A stretch of DNA of 64,000 bases from Demequina phytophila (GTDB lineage Bacteria; Actinomycetota; Actinomycetes; Actinomycetales; Demequinaceae), in assembly GCF_000971135.1 (NCBI RefSeq), contig NZ_BBLW01000005.1, positions 124,001 through 188,000 on the forward strand. Direction: 5' to 3'. Each line of letters opens with the position of its first letter. Within the stretch, counting starts at the first letter, position 1. Under the pieces are notes generated by a model. That model was not told the DNA's origin and ran no database searches. It saw only the letters and a list, made by a program, of their open reading frames with translations. Of the stretch, positions 1 through 8,888 are shown piece after piece. Position numbers and translations under genes: made by a program.

Positions 1-1684
1 CGTAGGCGCCCTTGAGGACGCCCTCGGTCGAGGTGCCCTCGAGCACGGGAAGGTTCTGGCGCGACAGGATGATCGCCGAGGGGCGGTCGGTCGTCTCCAG
101 GATCGCCTTCCACGCGGCCGCGGTCTCGTTGGCGTCCGCGGGACGGATCACGTCGAGGCCGGGGATGGCGCGCAGCGTCGCGAGGTGCTCGATCGGCTGG
201 TGGGTCGGGCCATCCTCACCAAGGCCCACCGAGTCGTGCGTCCACACGAACGTGGTGGGGATCTGCATGAGCGCGGCGAGGCGCACCGAGGCACGCATGT
301 AGTCGGAGAACACCAGGAAGGTGCCGCCGTACACGCGGGTAAGGCCGTGCAGCGTGATGCCGTTCATGATCGCGCCCATGCCGAACTCGCGGATGCCGAA
401 GTGCAGCGTGCGGCCGTACCACTCGGCGTTCGGCCACGAGTGGGTGGCGCGGCGCGGGGGCAGGAACGACGGCTCGCCGCCCATGGTGGTGTTGTTCGAG
501 CCGGCGAGGTCGGCGGAGCCGCCCCACAGCTCGGGCAGCACCGGCGCGAGGGCCGTGAGGACCTTGCCCGAGGCGGCGCGGGTCGCGACCTTGCTGCCGA
601 CCTCGAAGGTGGGCAGCGCATCGTCCCAACCCTCGGGGAGGGTGCGGGTCACCAGGCGCGACAGGAGGGCGGCGCGCTCGGGGTTCTCGGCCTCCCAGCG
701 CGAGAACTGCGCGTTCCACTCGGAGTGCGCGGCGGCGCCGCGCTCCTTGACCTGGTGCATGTGGGCGAGCACCTCGGGCTCGACCGCGAAGGACTGCTCG
801 GGGTCGAAGCCGAGCACCTCCTTGAGGCCCGCGACCTCGGCGGCGCCGAGCGCGGAGCCGTGCACGCCGCCCGAGTTCTGCTTGGTGGGCGACGGCCAGC
901 CGATGATGGTCGACAGCTTGATGATCGAGGGCTTGCCGGTCTCGGCCTTGGCGGCCTCGATCGCGTCGAAGAGGGCCTGCGGGTCCTCCTGGTAGCCGTC
1001 CTCGGTCACCCAGGACACCGACTGGGTGTGCCAGCCGTAGGCCTCGTAGCGGCCGAGCACGTCCTCGGTGAAGGAGATGTCGGTCTCGTGCTCGATCGAG
1101 ATCTTGTTGTCGTCCCAGATGAGGATGAGGTTGCCGAGCTCCTGGGTGCCGGCGAGAGCCGACGCCTCGTGCGCGACACCCTCCTGGAGGCAGCCGTCGC
1201 CCGCGATGACGTAGACGAAGTGGTCGAACGGCGAGGTGCCGGGGGCCGCGTTCGGGTCGAGAAGGCCGCGCTCACGGCGCGCGGCCATCGCCATGCCGAC
1301 GGAGGAGGCGATGCCGGTGCCCAGGGGTCCGGTGGTGATCTCGACGCCGTCGGTGTGGCCGTACTCGGGGTGGCCGGGGGTGAGGGAGCCCTCGGTGCGC
1401 AGCGCCTTCAGGTCGTCGAGGCCCAGGTGGTAGCCGGACGCGAACAGCTGGAGGTACAGCGTCAGCGAGGAGTGACCGGCGGAGAGCACGAAGCGGTCGC
1501 GGCCGAGCCAGTGCGAGTCCGCCGGGTCGTGGCGCATGACGTTCTGGAACAGCAGGTACGCGGCGGGCGCGAGCGAGATCGCCGTGCCCGGGTGGCCGTT
1601 GCCGACCTTCTCCACGGCATCGGCGGCGAGGACGCGGAGGGTGTCGACGGCGCGACGGTCCGTGTCGGTCCAGTTGATGGTCAC
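1..1684 (-). CDS. tkt: Transketolase (3' end beyond the window)
   Basis: Thiamine-diphosphate enzyme of the non-oxidative pentose phosphate pathway that moves two-carbon units between sugar phosphates. The reverse-strand translation starts VTINWTDTDRRAVDTLRVLA and carries the N-terminal GNGHPG motif and the diphosphate-binding GDGCLQEG segment. It then enters the pyrimidine domain, where GIREFGMGAIMNG holds the cofactor-activating glutamate. About 561 codons are present of an expected 680-700, so the C-terminal domain lies off the left edge. The GTG start at 1684 has AAGGGAG a few bases upstream. It is divergent from ctaB, the usual actinobacterial arrangement, in which the transaldolase, glucose-6-phosphate dehydrogenase and related genes follow tkt. 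The identification is firm. Confidence 0.96.
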   Translation of the reverse strand, partial: MTINWTDTDRRAVDTLRVLAADAVEKVGNGHPGTAISLAPAAYLLFQNVMRHDPADSHWLGRDRFVLSAGHSSLTLYLQLFASGYHLGLDDLKALRTEGSLTPGHPEYGHTDGVEITTGPLGTGIASSVGMAMAARRERGLLDPNAAPGTSPFDHFVYVIAGDGCLQEGVAHEASALAGTQELGNLILIWDDNKISIEHETDISFTEDVLGRYEAYGWHTQSVSWVTEDGYQEDPQALFDAIEAAKAETGKPSIIKLSTIIGWPSPTKQNSGGVHGSALGAAEVAGLKEVLGFDPEQSFAVEPEVLAHMHQVKERGAAAHSEWNAQFSRWEAENPERAALLSRLVTRTLPEGWDDALPTFEVGSKVATRAASGKVLTALAPVLPELWGGSADLAGSNNTTMGGEPSFLPPRRATHSWPNAEWYGRTLHFGIREFGMGAIMNGITLHGLTRVYGGTFLVFSDYMRASVRLAALMQIPTTFVWTHDSVGLGEDGPTHQPIEHLATLRAIPGLDVIRPADANETAAAWKAILETTDRPSAIILSRQNLPVLEGTSTEGVLKGAY

Positions 1685-1829
1685 AGGGGTCTCCCTTGAC
1701 AGGTGTGCGGGTACGGGGGCCAGCCTACCCGGGCGCCATCCCTTTGTAGGACGTTCACATTGGCCGATCGGGGTTGATCTCATGGTGCGAGACGCGCGGG
1801 CGAGGGACCCTGGTCCCGGTGTGCGCGGT

Positions 1830-1835
1830 TACACT
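1830..1835 (+). promoter_or_regulatory. -10 element (TACACT) of a leaderless ctaB transcript
   Basis: TACACT is followed by exactly seven bases and then ATG at 1843. This is the spacing expected if transcription starts at the A of the start codon. No Shine-Dalgarno sequence lies before the ATG, which supports leaderless translation and this start over upstream in-frame alternatives. Confidence 0.6.
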
Positions 1836-1842
1836 TGTCCGC

Positions 1843-2796
1843 ATGCCGACCGCCACCTCCGAGGCTCATGCCGCCGTGCCCGTTGCGGCCCCTCGTCGGG
1901 TGGCGTCGACCATCGGCGCGTACGTCGCGCTGACCAAGCCTCGGATCATCGAGCTGCTGCTCGTCACCACCATCCCCACGATGGTGCTCGCGGCCGACGG
2001 CTGGCCCTCGCTGGGCCTCCTGGTGGGCACGCTGGTGGGCGGCGCGCTGTCCGCCGGCGGCGCCCAGGTGTTCAACAGCTACCTCGACCGCGACATCGAC
2101 GCGCTGATGAAGCGCACCCGCCGTCGCCCCCTGGTGACCGGCGCGGTCTCCGAGCGCGGCGCGCTCGTGTTCGCGTGGGTGCTGTCCGTCGTCTCGACGC
2201 TGTGGTTCTGGCTCATCGTGGGCTCGCCGCTCGCCGCGGTGCTCAACGTGGTCGCGATCGTCGGCTACGCGGTGGTCTACACGATGATCCTCAAGCGCCG
2301 CACCGCGCAGAACATCGTGTGGGGCGGCATGGCGGGCTGCATGCCCGTCCTGATCGGCTGGGCGGCGGTCACGCAGGAGCTGTCCTGGACGCCCGTCCTG
2401 CTGTTCCTCATCATCTTCTTCTGGACGCCGCCGCACTACTGGCCCCTGTCGATGAAGTTCAAGGGCGACTACGAGCAGGCGAGGGTGCCGATGCTCCCCG
2501 TGGTCGCCCCGGTGCGCAAGGTCGCCGTCGAGATGGTCGGCTACGCCGCCGCGATGGTCGCGACCAGCCTGGTGCTCGCCTGGGTCGCGGACATGACCTG
2601 GGTGTACGTCGCGGTCGCCGCGGCCGCGGGTGCGTGGTTCCTGACCGCGTGCGTGCAGCTGTACCTGCGTGCGAAGACGGGAGCGACCAAGCTCCGCGAG
2701 ATGCGGCTGTTCCACGCCTCGATCACCTACCTGTCGATCGTGTTCGCGGCGGTGATGGTGGACCCGTTCCTCGCCGACGTCCTCTCGGTCCGCTGA
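1843..2796 (+). CDS. ctaB: Heme O synthase (protoheme IX farnesyltransferase)
   Basis: Membrane UbiA-family prenyltransferase that attaches farnesyl to heme b to give heme O, the precursor of heme A for cytochrome c oxidase. The 317-residue protein has the [15 protein letters not shown] segment with the first aspartate-rich prenyl-diphosphate site, and several hydrophobic segments. A second conserved loop reads [20 protein letters not shown]. An upstream in-frame ATG at 1774 would add 23 poorly conserved residues. The ATG at 1843 is preferred because of the leaderless -10 box. It is divergent from tkt, as in most actinobacteria. xerD follows three bases later and may be co-transcribed. Confidence 0.95.
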   Translation: MPTATSEAHAAVPVAAPRRVASTIGAYVALTKPRIIELLLVTTIPTMVLAADGWPSLGLLVGTLVGGALSAGGAQVFNSYLDRDIDALMKRTRRRPLVTGAVSERGALVFAWVLSVVSTLWFWLIVGSPLAAVLNVVAIVGYAVVYTMILKRRTAQNIVWGGMAGCMPVLIGWAAVTQELSWTPVLLFLIIFFWTPPHYWPLSMKFKGDYEQARVPMLPVVAPVRKVAVEMVGYAAAMVATSLVLAWVADMTWVYVAVAAAAGAWFLTACVQLYLRAKTGATKLREMRLFHASITYLSIVFAAVMVDPFLADVLSVR

Positions 2797-2799
2797 CGC

Positions 2800-3717
2800 A
2801 TGCTCGAGCGGCAGCGTGACGCGTACCTCGCGCACGTCGCCGTCGAGCGCGGCCTGAGCCCGAACACCGTCGCCGCCTACCGGCGAGACCTCGACCGCTA
2901 CACCGCGTTCCTCGCGGCCCGTGGGCTCGACGACCTCAAGGACGTCGCGCGCGAGGACGTGTCCGCGTTCGCCCAAGGGGTGAGCACCGGAGCCGACGGC
3001 GGACGCGCGCTCGCCCCGGCATCGGCCTCCCGCACCGTGGTCGCGATCCGCGGCTGGCACCGCTTCGCCGTCCTCGAGGGCTGGACGGTCGCGGACCCCT
3101 CGGCGCAGGTGAAGCCCCGCGCGATCCCCAAGCGGCTGCCCAAGGCGATCCCCATCGACGACGTCGCGCGCATCCTGGCCCAGGCGGGCGCGGGCGACGG
3201 CGGCACCCCGCTGCGCGACCGCGCCCTGCTCGAGCTCGTCTACGCGACCGGCGCGCGCATCTCGGAAGCCGTGGGCCTCGACGTCGACGACCTCGAGCTC
3301 GCGCCGGGGGAGGAGACCGTGCTGCTGCGAGGCAAGGGTCGCAAGGAACGGATCGTCCCCGTGGGCGGGTACGCGGTCGAGGCGCTCGACGCGTACCTGG
3401 TGCGGGCGCGCGCGACCTTCGCGCAGGCGGGCGCCGGCACCCCGGCGCTGTTCCTCAACACGCGCGGTGGGCGCCTCTCGCGCCAGTCGGCGTGGGCGAT
3501 CCTGCGGGCCGCCGCCGAGCGGGCGGGCGTCGAGGACGTGTCCCCGCACACCCTGCGCCACTCGTTCGCGACGCACCTGCTAGGTGGCGGGGCGGACGTG
3601 CGCGTGGTGCAGGAGCTGCTGGGCCACGCCTCCGTGACGACCACCCAGATCTACACGCTCGTGACGCGCGACACGTTGCGCGAGGTGTACGCCGCGACGC
3701 ACCCGCGCGCCCGCTGA
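2800..3717 (+). CDS. xerD: Site-specific tyrosine recombinase XerD
   Basis: Chromosome-dimer resolution recombinase that acts with XerC at dif near the terminus. The 305-residue protein has an N-terminal SAM-like core-binding domain (about residues 4-95) and a C-terminal catalytic domain with a complete active site: R153 (GARISE), K179 (RGKGRKER), H250 and R253 (HTLRH), H276 ([10 protein letters not shown]) and the nucleophile Y285. Length and neighbourhood (ctaB before; parA, scpA, scpB after) are those of the housekeeping XerD of actinobacteria rather than a phage or island integrase. It starts three bases after the ctaB stop. Confidence 0.94.
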   Translation: MLERQRDAYLAHVAVERGLSPNTVAAYRRDLDRYTAFLAARGLDDLKDVAREDVSAFAQGVSTGADGGRALAPASASRTVVAIRGWHRFAVLEGWTVADPSAQVKPRAIPKRLPKAIPIDDVARILAQAGAGDGGTPLRDRALLELVYATGARISEAVGLDVDDLELAPGEETVLLRGKGRKERIVPVGGYAVEALDAYLVRARATFAQAGAGTPALFLNTRGGRLSRQSAWAILRAAAERAGVEDVSPHTLRHSFATHLLGGGADVRVVQELLGHASVTTTQIYTLVTRDTLREVYAATHPRAR

Positions 3718-3737
3718 GCGGCGCCGTCACCAACCGG

Positions 3738-3743
3738 TAAGGT
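3738..3743 (+). promoter_or_regulatory. -10 element (TAAGGT) of a leaderless parA transcript
   Basis: TAAGGT is followed by six bases and then GTG at 3750. The spacing places the transcription start at the start codon. It lies in the 32-base gap after xerD, so the parA-scpA-scpB-rluB group probably has its own promoter. Confidence 0.55.
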
Positions 3744-3749
3744 TGGCGC

Positions 3750-4565
3750 GTGACCGACTTCCCTGCACCCGAGCCTCTCGACAGCCACGGTCCCGCGCGA
3801 GTCATCGCGCTGTGCAACCAGAAGGGCGGGGTGGGCAAGACCACCACGTCGGTCAACCTCGCCGCCGCGCTCGCCGAGTACGGCCGCAAGGTGCTGCTCA
3901 TCGACTTCGACCCGCAGGGCGCGGCCTCCGCAGCGCTCGGCATCAACGCGGACGCGCTCGAGAGCACCGTCTACAACCTGCTGATGGAGACCGGCGTCTC
4001 CACCCGTGAGGTCATCCTCGAGACCAAGGTGCCCGGGCTCGACCTGCTGCCCGCGAACATCGACCTGTCCGCGGCGGAGGTGCAGCTGGTGGGCGAGGTC
4101 GCCCGCGAGAGCGCGCTCGCCCGCGCGCTCCGCCCCGTGCTCGACGACTACGACGCGATCCTCATCGACTGCCAGCCGTCGCTCGGCCTTCTCACCGTGA
4201 ACGCGCTGGTCGCGGCCCACGGCGTGGTCATCCCGCTCGCCTCCGAGTACTTCGCGATGCGCGGCGTCAAGCTGCTGGTCGACACCATCCGCAAGGTCCA
4301 GGACCGTCTCAACACGCGCCTCACCATCGACGCGATCGTCCCGACTCTGTACGACGGCCGTACGCTCCACGCCCAGGAGGTGGTCGAGCGGGTGCGCGAC
4401 GCGTTCGCCGGCCAGGTCACCGACACGATGATCCACCGCACCGTGAAGTTCCCCGACGCGACCGTCGCGGCGGAGCCCATCACCACGTTCGCCCCGTCGC
4501 ACGCCGGCGCCGAGGCCTACCGTCAGCTCGCCCGCGAGCTCGTGGCGCGCGGGGTCGCCGCCTAG
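3750..4565 (+). CDS. parA: ParA/Soj-family chromosome-partitioning ATPase
   Basis: Deviant Walker ATPase that binds DNA non-specifically and helps segregate or organise the chromosome. The 271-residue protein shows the deviant Walker A motif KGGVGKTTT at about residues 26-34, the Walker A' segment LLIDFDPQGAASAALGI, and ILIDCQPSLGLLT as Walker B. It has no ParB partner next to it. It directly precedes scpA and scpB, so this is the second ParA homologue usually found beside the condensin genes rather than the parAB copy at the origin. The GTG start at 3750 fits the leaderless promoter. Confidence 0.9.
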   Translation: MTDFPAPEPLDSHGPARVIALCNQKGGVGKTTTSVNLAAALAEYGRKVLLIDFDPQGAASAALGINADALESTVYNLLMETGVSTREVILETKVPGLDLLPANIDLSAAEVQLVGEVARESALARALRPVLDDYDAILIDCQPSLGLLTVNALVAAHGVVIPLASEYFAMRGVKLLVDTIRKVQDRLNTRLTIDAIVPTLYDGRTLHAQEVVERVRDAFAGQVTDTMIHRTVKFPDATVAAEPITTFAPSHAGAEAYRQLARELVARGVAA

Positions 4566-4566
4566 C

Positions 4567-5427
4567 GTGACCACCGAGGTCGCTGCGGAGGCCCCCCGGG
4601 GCTTCGAGGTCCACCTCGACAACTTCGAGGGACCGTTCGACCTGCTCCTCAGCCTGATCTCGAAGCATCAGCTCGAGATCACCGAGGTGGCGATCGCGCG
4701 CGTCACCGACGAGTTCCTCGCGACCATCGCCGCCCGCGAGGACGACTGGGACCTCTCGCAGGCCTCCGAGTTCCTGGTGGTCGCGGCCACGCTGCTCGAC
4801 CTCAAGGCCGCACGCCTGCTGCCGCAGGGCGAGGTCGACGACGTCGAGGACCTCGAGCTGCTCGAGGCCCGCGACCTCCTGTTCGCGCGCCTGCTGCAGT
4901 ACCGCGCCTTCAAGCAGGCCGCCGCCGCGTTCGAGGGCATGCTCGCCGCGCCTCGCCGGGTGCCCCGCGACGTCACGCTCGAGCCGGAGTTCGCGATGCT
5001 GCTGCCCGAGCTGGTGTGGACGGTGACCCCGGAGCAGCTCGCGCAGCTCGCGGCGCACGCGCTGCAGCCCAAGGCCGCACCCATGGTGAGCATCGCCCAC
5101 CTGCACAACCCCGCCGTCAGCGTCCGCGAGCAGGCGGCGCTCATCACGCACCGCCTGCAGCGCGAGGGCGCGGTCACGTTCCGCTCGCTCGTGCGCGACG
5201 CGGACGGCACCCCCGTGGTGGTCGCGCGCTTCCTCGCGCTGCTCGAGCTGTTCCGCGAGGCGGTGGTCGCGTTCGATCAGGTACGCTCCCTCGGCGAGCT
5301 GACGGTCCGGTGGACCGGCGGCGAGACCGCCGTCGAGGTGTCGGCGGAGTTCGATGAGGACGATGCCCTGGGCGTCGCCTCCGAGGCCGCCGGGATCGCG
5401 CGGAGCACGGATGGGGAGGGGCTGTGA
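4567..5427 (+). CDS. scpA: Segregation and condensation protein A
   Basis: Kleisin subunit that bridges the Smc dimer and ScpB in the bacterial condensin complex. The 286-residue protein opens with the characteristic FEVHLDNFEGPFDLLLSLI segment, followed by the conserved FLVVAATLLDLKAARLLP helix. It ends in a winged-helix kleisin domain containing ALLELFREAVVAFDQ. The GTG start lies one base after the parA stop, and the gene overlaps scpB by four bases, so translation is coupled. Complex assembly needs all partners; smc itself is not in this window. Confidence 0.95.
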   Translation: MTTEVAAEAPRGFEVHLDNFEGPFDLLLSLISKHQLEITEVAIARVTDEFLATIAAREDDWDLSQASEFLVVAATLLDLKAARLLPQGEVDDVEDLELLEARDLLFARLLQYRAFKQAAAAFEGMLAAPRRVPRDVTLEPEFAMLLPELVWTVTPEQLAQLAAHALQPKAAPMVSIAHLHNPAVSVREQAALITHRLQREGAVTFRSLVRDADGTPVVVARFLALLELFREAVVAFDQVRSLGELTVRWTGGETAVEVSAEFDEDDALGVASEAAGIARSTDGEGL

Positions 5428-5969
5428 GCCCGATGGAGCTGCGGGGCGCGCTCGAGGCCGTCCTCATGGTGGTCGACGAGCCGGTGCCCGCCGCGGAGCT
5501 CGCCGCCGCCGTCGAGGTGCCCGTGGCCGAGGTCACCGCGGCGCTCGAGTCCCTGCGCGACGAGTACGCCGACCCCGACGCGCCGCGCGGCTTCGAGCTG
5601 CGCGAGGTCGACGGCGGCTGGCGCATCTACTCGTCGCGGCTGTACGCGGACGTGGTGGGCCGGTTCATCGTCGACGGCCAGTCGGCGCGCCTGTCGCAGG
5701 CCGCGCTCGAGACCCTCGCCGTGGTCGCGTACCGCCAGCCCGTCACGCGCGGCCAGGTGTCCCAGATCCGCGGCGTCAACGTGGACTCCGTCATGAAGAC
5801 GCTGTCCGCGCGCGGGCTCGTCACCGAGGTGGGGGAGATGTCCGGCGCCGTGCTGTACGGCACCTCCACCGAGTTCCTCGAGCGCATGGGGATGTCCAGC
5901 CTGGACGACCTGCCGCCGCTCGCGCCGTACCTGCCCGACCTGGCAGACATCGATGGGGAGGGCCGCTGA
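5424..5969 (+). CDS. scpB: Segregation and condensation protein B
   Basis: Dimeric winged-helix partner of ScpA in the Smc-ScpAB condensin. The 181 residues contain two winged-helix domains, and the conserved LSQAALETLAVVAYRQPVTR and IRGVNVDSVMKTL segments are typical. The GTG start overlaps the scpA stop (GTGA). The stop overlaps the rluB start by one base (TGATG), so parA-scpA-scpB-rluB form one translationally coupled operon. Confidence 0.95.
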   Translation: MSPMELRGALEAVLMVVDEPVPAAELAAAVEVPVAEVTAALESLRDEYADPDAPRGFELREVDGGWRIYSSRLYADVVGRFIVDGQSARLSQAALETLAVVAYRQPVTRGQVSQIRGVNVDSVMKTLSARGLVTEVGEMSGAVLYGTSTEFLERMGMSSLDDLPPLAPYLPDLADIDGEGR

Positions 5970-6718
5970 TGGCCGAGCTCGAGATCCACCGTCCCGAGGG
6001 GATCCGGCTGCAGAAGGTGCTCGCCTCGGCGGGCGTCGGATCGCGCCGCAAGTGCGAGGAGCTGATCGAGCGCGGCCGCGTCCGCGTCGACGGCGAGGTG
6101 GTCGACCAGCTGGGCGTGCGCGTCATCCCCGAGGAGGTGGTGATCGAGGTCGACGGCGAGCGCATCATGGTCGACGCGAGCCACGTCACCGTGATCCTCA
6201 ACAAGCCGTTCGGCGTCGTGAGCACCATGAGCGACCCGCAGGGTCGCCCCGCGCTCGACCAGTTCGTGTCGAACTACGAGGAGCGGCTGTTCCACGTGGG
6301 CCGCCTCGACGCCGAGACCACCGGCCTGCTGCTGCTCACCAACGACGGCGACCTCGCGAACCGTCTCGCACACCCCACGCACGGCGTGTCCAAGATCTAC
6401 GTCGCCAAGGTGAAGGGCCGCGTCTCCAAGCACCTGTGCACGCAGCTCAAGCAGGGCGTCGACCTCGAGGACGGCCCCGTGCGCGCGACGGCGTGCCACA
6501 TCCTCGACGTGGCCGGCGACTCGTCGCTGGTCCAGGTGGAGCTCCACGAGGGTCGCAACCGGATCGTGCGCCGCATGCTCGACAAGGTCGGGCACCCGGT
6601 CCTCGAGCTGGTCCGCACGCAGTTCGGCCCCATCCGCCTGGGCACCCTCGCGCCCGGCGAGGTCCGCGAGCTCGGGCCCGTCGAGGTGGGCAAGCTCATG
6701 GACGCCGCCGGGATGTAA
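5969..6718 (+). CDS. rluB: Ribosomal large-subunit pseudouridine synthase (RluB/RsuA family)
   Basis: Converts a uridine of 23S rRNA to pseudouridine. The 249-residue protein has an N-terminal S4 RNA-binding domain (about residues 10-60, RLQKVLASAGVGSRRKCEEL). The catalytic domain has VGRLDAETTGLLLLTNDG, where the aspartate of GRLDAET is catalytic, and a late NRIVRRMLDKVGH segment. The frame stays open far upstream inside scpB. The ATG at 5969 is chosen because it overlaps the scpB stop and gives the usual length. The scpA-scpB-rluB order is widely conserved in Gram-positives. The exact rRNA site cannot be told from sequence alone. Confidence 0.9.
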   Translation: MAELEIHRPEGIRLQKVLASAGVGSRRKCEELIERGRVRVDGEVVDQLGVRVIPEEVVIEVDGERIMVDASHVTVILNKPFGVVSTMSDPQGRPALDQFVSNYEERLFHVGRLDAETTGLLLLTNDGDLANRLAHPTHGVSKIYVAKVKGRVSKHLCTQLKQGVDLEDGPVRATACHILDVAGDSSLVQVELHEGRNRIVRRMLDKVGHPVLELVRTQFGPIRLGTLAPGEVRELGPVEVGKLMDAAGM

Positions 6719-6766
6719 CGGTCCCGGCGGGGTCAGGGCGCGCCCGGCGGGCACCCTGCCAGCCGA

Positions 6767-6772
6767 TACGAT
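6767..6772 (+). promoter_or_regulatory. -10 element (TACGAT) that decides the aroH start
   Basis: TACGAT is followed by seven bases and an ATG at 6780. The earlier in-frame ATG at 6771 lies inside this -10 element, so it cannot be the start of a transcript made from this promoter. The gene is therefore read as leaderless from 6780. Confidence 0.55.
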
Positions 6773-6779
6773 GGTCGCC

Positions 6780-7142
6780 ATGACTATCCGTGCGATCCGT
6801 GGCGCCATCACCCTGGACCGCGACGAGAAGGACCACCTGCACGAGCGCACCATCGAGCTGATCGAGGCGCTGATGCGGGAGAACGCCCTCACCACCGACG
6901 ACCTCATCTCGGTGATCTTCACCTGCACGCCCGACATCCACAGCGACTTCCCGGCCGCCGCCGCCCGGGCGCTCGGCTTCGGTGCCGTGCCGCTCATGTG
7001 CGCGCAGGAGATGGACGTGCCCGGCGCGCTCCCGCTGGTGGTGCGCGTGATGATGCACGCCCACCTCGACCGCCCGCGCGACGAGATCTCGCACGTGTAC
7101 CTCCGCGACGCCGTCAGCCTGCGCCGCGACCTCGCCCAGTAG
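6780..7142 (+). CDS. aroH: Chorismate mutase, AroH (monofunctional, trimeric) class
   Basis: Rearranges chorismate to prephenate, the branch step to phenylalanine and tyrosine. The 120-residue protein starts MTIRAIRGAITLDRDEKDHL, with the active-site arginine in the RAIRGA segment. It continues with SVIFTCTPDIHSDFPAAAAR, the Bacillus AroH signature, and ends near HVYLRDAVSLRRDL, with the second conserved arginine. This is the beta-barrel AroH family, not the helical AroQ family. tyrA follows seven bases later, so the pair makes the tyrosine precursor from chorismate in one operon. Confidence 0.93.
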   Translation: MTIRAIRGAITLDRDEKDHLHERTIELIEALMRENALTTDDLISVIFTCTPDIHSDFPAAAARALGFGAVPLMCAQEMDVPGALPLVVRVMMHAHLDRPRDEISHVYLRDAVSLRRDLAQ

Positions 7143-7149
7143 GAGCACC

Positions 7150-8196
7150 ATGTCTCCGCGCACGCACATCATCGGCGCCGGCCTGATCGGCGCCAGCCTC
7201 GGCATCGGGCTGACCGCCGAGGGCTGGGCCGTCACCATCGAGGACAACGACGCCGAGGCGCAGGCGCTCGCCCGCTCGATCGGCGCCGGCGCCGCACTCA
7301 CCGAGGCCGCGCCCGAGCTCGTCATCGTCGCCGTCCCCCCGTCCGCCGCTGCCGCCGTCGTCGCGGCGGCGCTCGGTCGGTACCCGGATGCGATCGTCAC
7401 GGACGTGGCGAGCGTCAAGGCCCCCATCGCCGCCGCGGCCCACGCGACCGGCGCATCGTCCCGCTACGTGGGCTCGCACCCGATGGCGGGCCGCGAGGTC
7501 TCGGGCGGGCTGGGCGCGCAGGGCGACCTGTTCAAGGCGCGCCCGTGGGTGCTGTGCCCCAACGGCGCCACCGCGGAGGCCGTCGCGCTGGTCGCGCGGG
7601 TGCCCGAGGCGCTGCAGTGCGACGTGGTCACCATGGAGGCCGAGGCGCACGATGCCGCGGTCGCCCGCGTCTCGCACGCGCCGCAGGTCGCGGCGTCCGC
7701 CGTCGCGGCGGCCCTGGGCATCCTCCACGCCGACGACGTCGCCCTCGCGGGCCAGGGCCTGCGCGACGTCACCCGCATCGCGGCCTCGCTGCCGGGCATG
7801 TGGGCGGACATCGCGCGCCTCAACCGGTCGCACCTGGTCGAGACCCTCGACCACATCATCGCCGACCTCGAGGAGGTGAGGGAGGCCGACGACATCGGCG
7901 AGGCCCTCACCGACCTCATCGACCGCGGCCGCTTCGAGGTCGCGCGCATCCCCGGCAAGCACGGCGGGGCCACGCGCGACTGGACGCCGGTCACTGTCAT
8001 CGTCCCCGACACCCCCGGCCAACTGCTGCGCCTGCTCGCGCACACGGCCGAGGTGGAGGTCAACATCGAGGACATCGCCATCGAGCACTCGCCGCGGCAG
8101 CCGGTGGGACTCACCACGCTCTACGTGCTGCCCACGCGGGCGCCCGACCTGGTCGCGGCGCTCGAGCGGCAGGGTTGGGAGATCGCTGCATCATGA
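7150..8196 (+). CDS. tyrA: Prephenate dehydrogenase
   Basis: NAD(P)-dependent oxidative decarboxylation of prephenate to 4-hydroxyphenylpyruvate in tyrosine synthesis. The 348-residue protein begins with a Rossmann fingerprint (HIIGAGLIGASLGIGL). It has the conserved YVGSHPMAGREVSG substrate loop, with catalytic histidine, near residue 115, followed by the helical dimerisation domain. The last 75 residues (TVIVPDTPGQLLRLLAHTAE onward) look like an ACT regulatory domain, so feedback inhibition by tyrosine is plausible but inferred. AGGAGC precedes the ATG. The stop overlaps the cmk start (ATGA). Confidence 0.93.
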   Translation: MSPRTHIIGAGLIGASLGIGLTAEGWAVTIEDNDAEAQALARSIGAGAALTEAAPELVIVAVPPSAAAAVVAAALGRYPDAIVTDVASVKAPIAAAAHATGASSRYVGSHPMAGREVSGGLGAQGDLFKARPWVLCPNGATAEAVALVARVPEALQCDVVTMEAEAHDAAVARVSHAPQVAASAVAAALGILHADDVALAGQGLRDVTRIAASLPGMWADIARLNRSHLVETLDHIIADLEEVREADDIGEALTDLIDRGRFEVARIPGKHGGATRDWTPVTVIVPDTPGQLLRLLAHTAEVEVNIEDIAIEHSPRQPVGLTTLYVLPTRAPDLVAALERQGWEIAAS

Positions 8197-8888
8197 CCGG
8201 AATCTCGATCGCGATCGACGGCCCCGCGGGGACCGGCAAGTCGACGGTGGCCAAGGAGGTCGCGCGACGGCTCAAGCTCGCGTACTTCGACACGGGCGCC
8301 ACGTACCGCGTCGCCACGCTGTGGTGCATGCGCGAGGGCGTCGACTTCTCGGTGGAGGACGACGTCACCGCCATGGTGGAGACCATGAACGTCGCGCTGG
8401 TGCTCGACCCCGCCAACCCTCGCGTGCTGCTCGAGGACGAGGACGTGTCCTCGCTCATCCGCACCGATGCGGTCGCGCTCACCGTCTCGAAGGTGGCGAC
8501 CAACCTCGAGGCGCGCGCCGCGCTGGGCCGCTGGCAGCGGGAGGTCATCGCGCACGAGCTCGAGGGCGGCTACTCCGACGGCCGCGGCATCGTCTCCGAG
8601 GGTCGCGACATCACCACGATCATCGCCCCCGAGGCCGAGGTGCGGATCCTCATGACCGCCGACGAGGAGATCCGCGTCGCCCGCCGAGCCGGCGAGGGCG
8701 CGGACCTCGCCACGGTCCGCGAGGCCGTGCTCGGCCGCGACAAGAAGGACTCCACCGTGGTGTCCTTCCACACCGCCGCCGACGGCGTCCACACGCTCGA
8801 CACCTCCGACCTCACCATCGAGGAGGCGGTCCAGGCCGTGCTCGACCTCGTGGCGGAGGTGCGGGGGGACGATGCGGTGAGCGGGTGA
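8193..8888 (+). CDS. cmk: Cytidylate kinase
   Basis: Phosphorylates CMP and dCMP with ATP. The 231-residue protein has the P-loop IAIDGPAGTGKSTVAK, the FDTGATYRVATLW nucleotide-binding segment and GRGIVSEGRDITTIIAPEA, which matches the conserved RDIGT region. The ATG overlaps the tyrA stop. The stop overlaps the plsC start by four bases (GTGA). The cmk-acyltransferase-der order is a common actinobacterial cluster. The frame is open well upstream in tyrA, and the start is set by homology and the overlap. Confidence 0.95.
   Translation: MTGISIAIDGPAGTGKSTVAKEVARRLKLAYFDTGATYRVATLWCMREGVDFSVEDDVTAMVETMNVALVLDPANPRVLLEDEDVSSLIRTDAVALTVSKVATNLEARAALGRWQREVIAHELEGGYSDGRGIVSEGRDITTIIAPEAEVRILMTADEEIRVARRAGEGADLATVREAVLGRDKKDSTVVSFHTAADGVHTLDTSDLTIEEAVQAVLDLVAEVRGDDAVSG

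Noticed and set aside
185..1699. Long plus-strand open frame opposite transketolase
   Set aside because: It is the antisense shadow of tkt in G/C-rich codons, with no recognisable domain and arginine/glycine-rich composition.
1780..3576. Long minus-strand open frame opposite ctaB and xerD
   Set aside because: It spans two well-supported genes on the other strand and reads as low-complexity Arg/His/Asp sequence.
2800..3717. XerD as the integrase of the tRNA-Pro islands
   Set aside because: It is the housekeeping XerD by neighbours (ctaB, parA, scpA) and lies about 29 kb away. Island integrases are normally adjacent to one attachment site.
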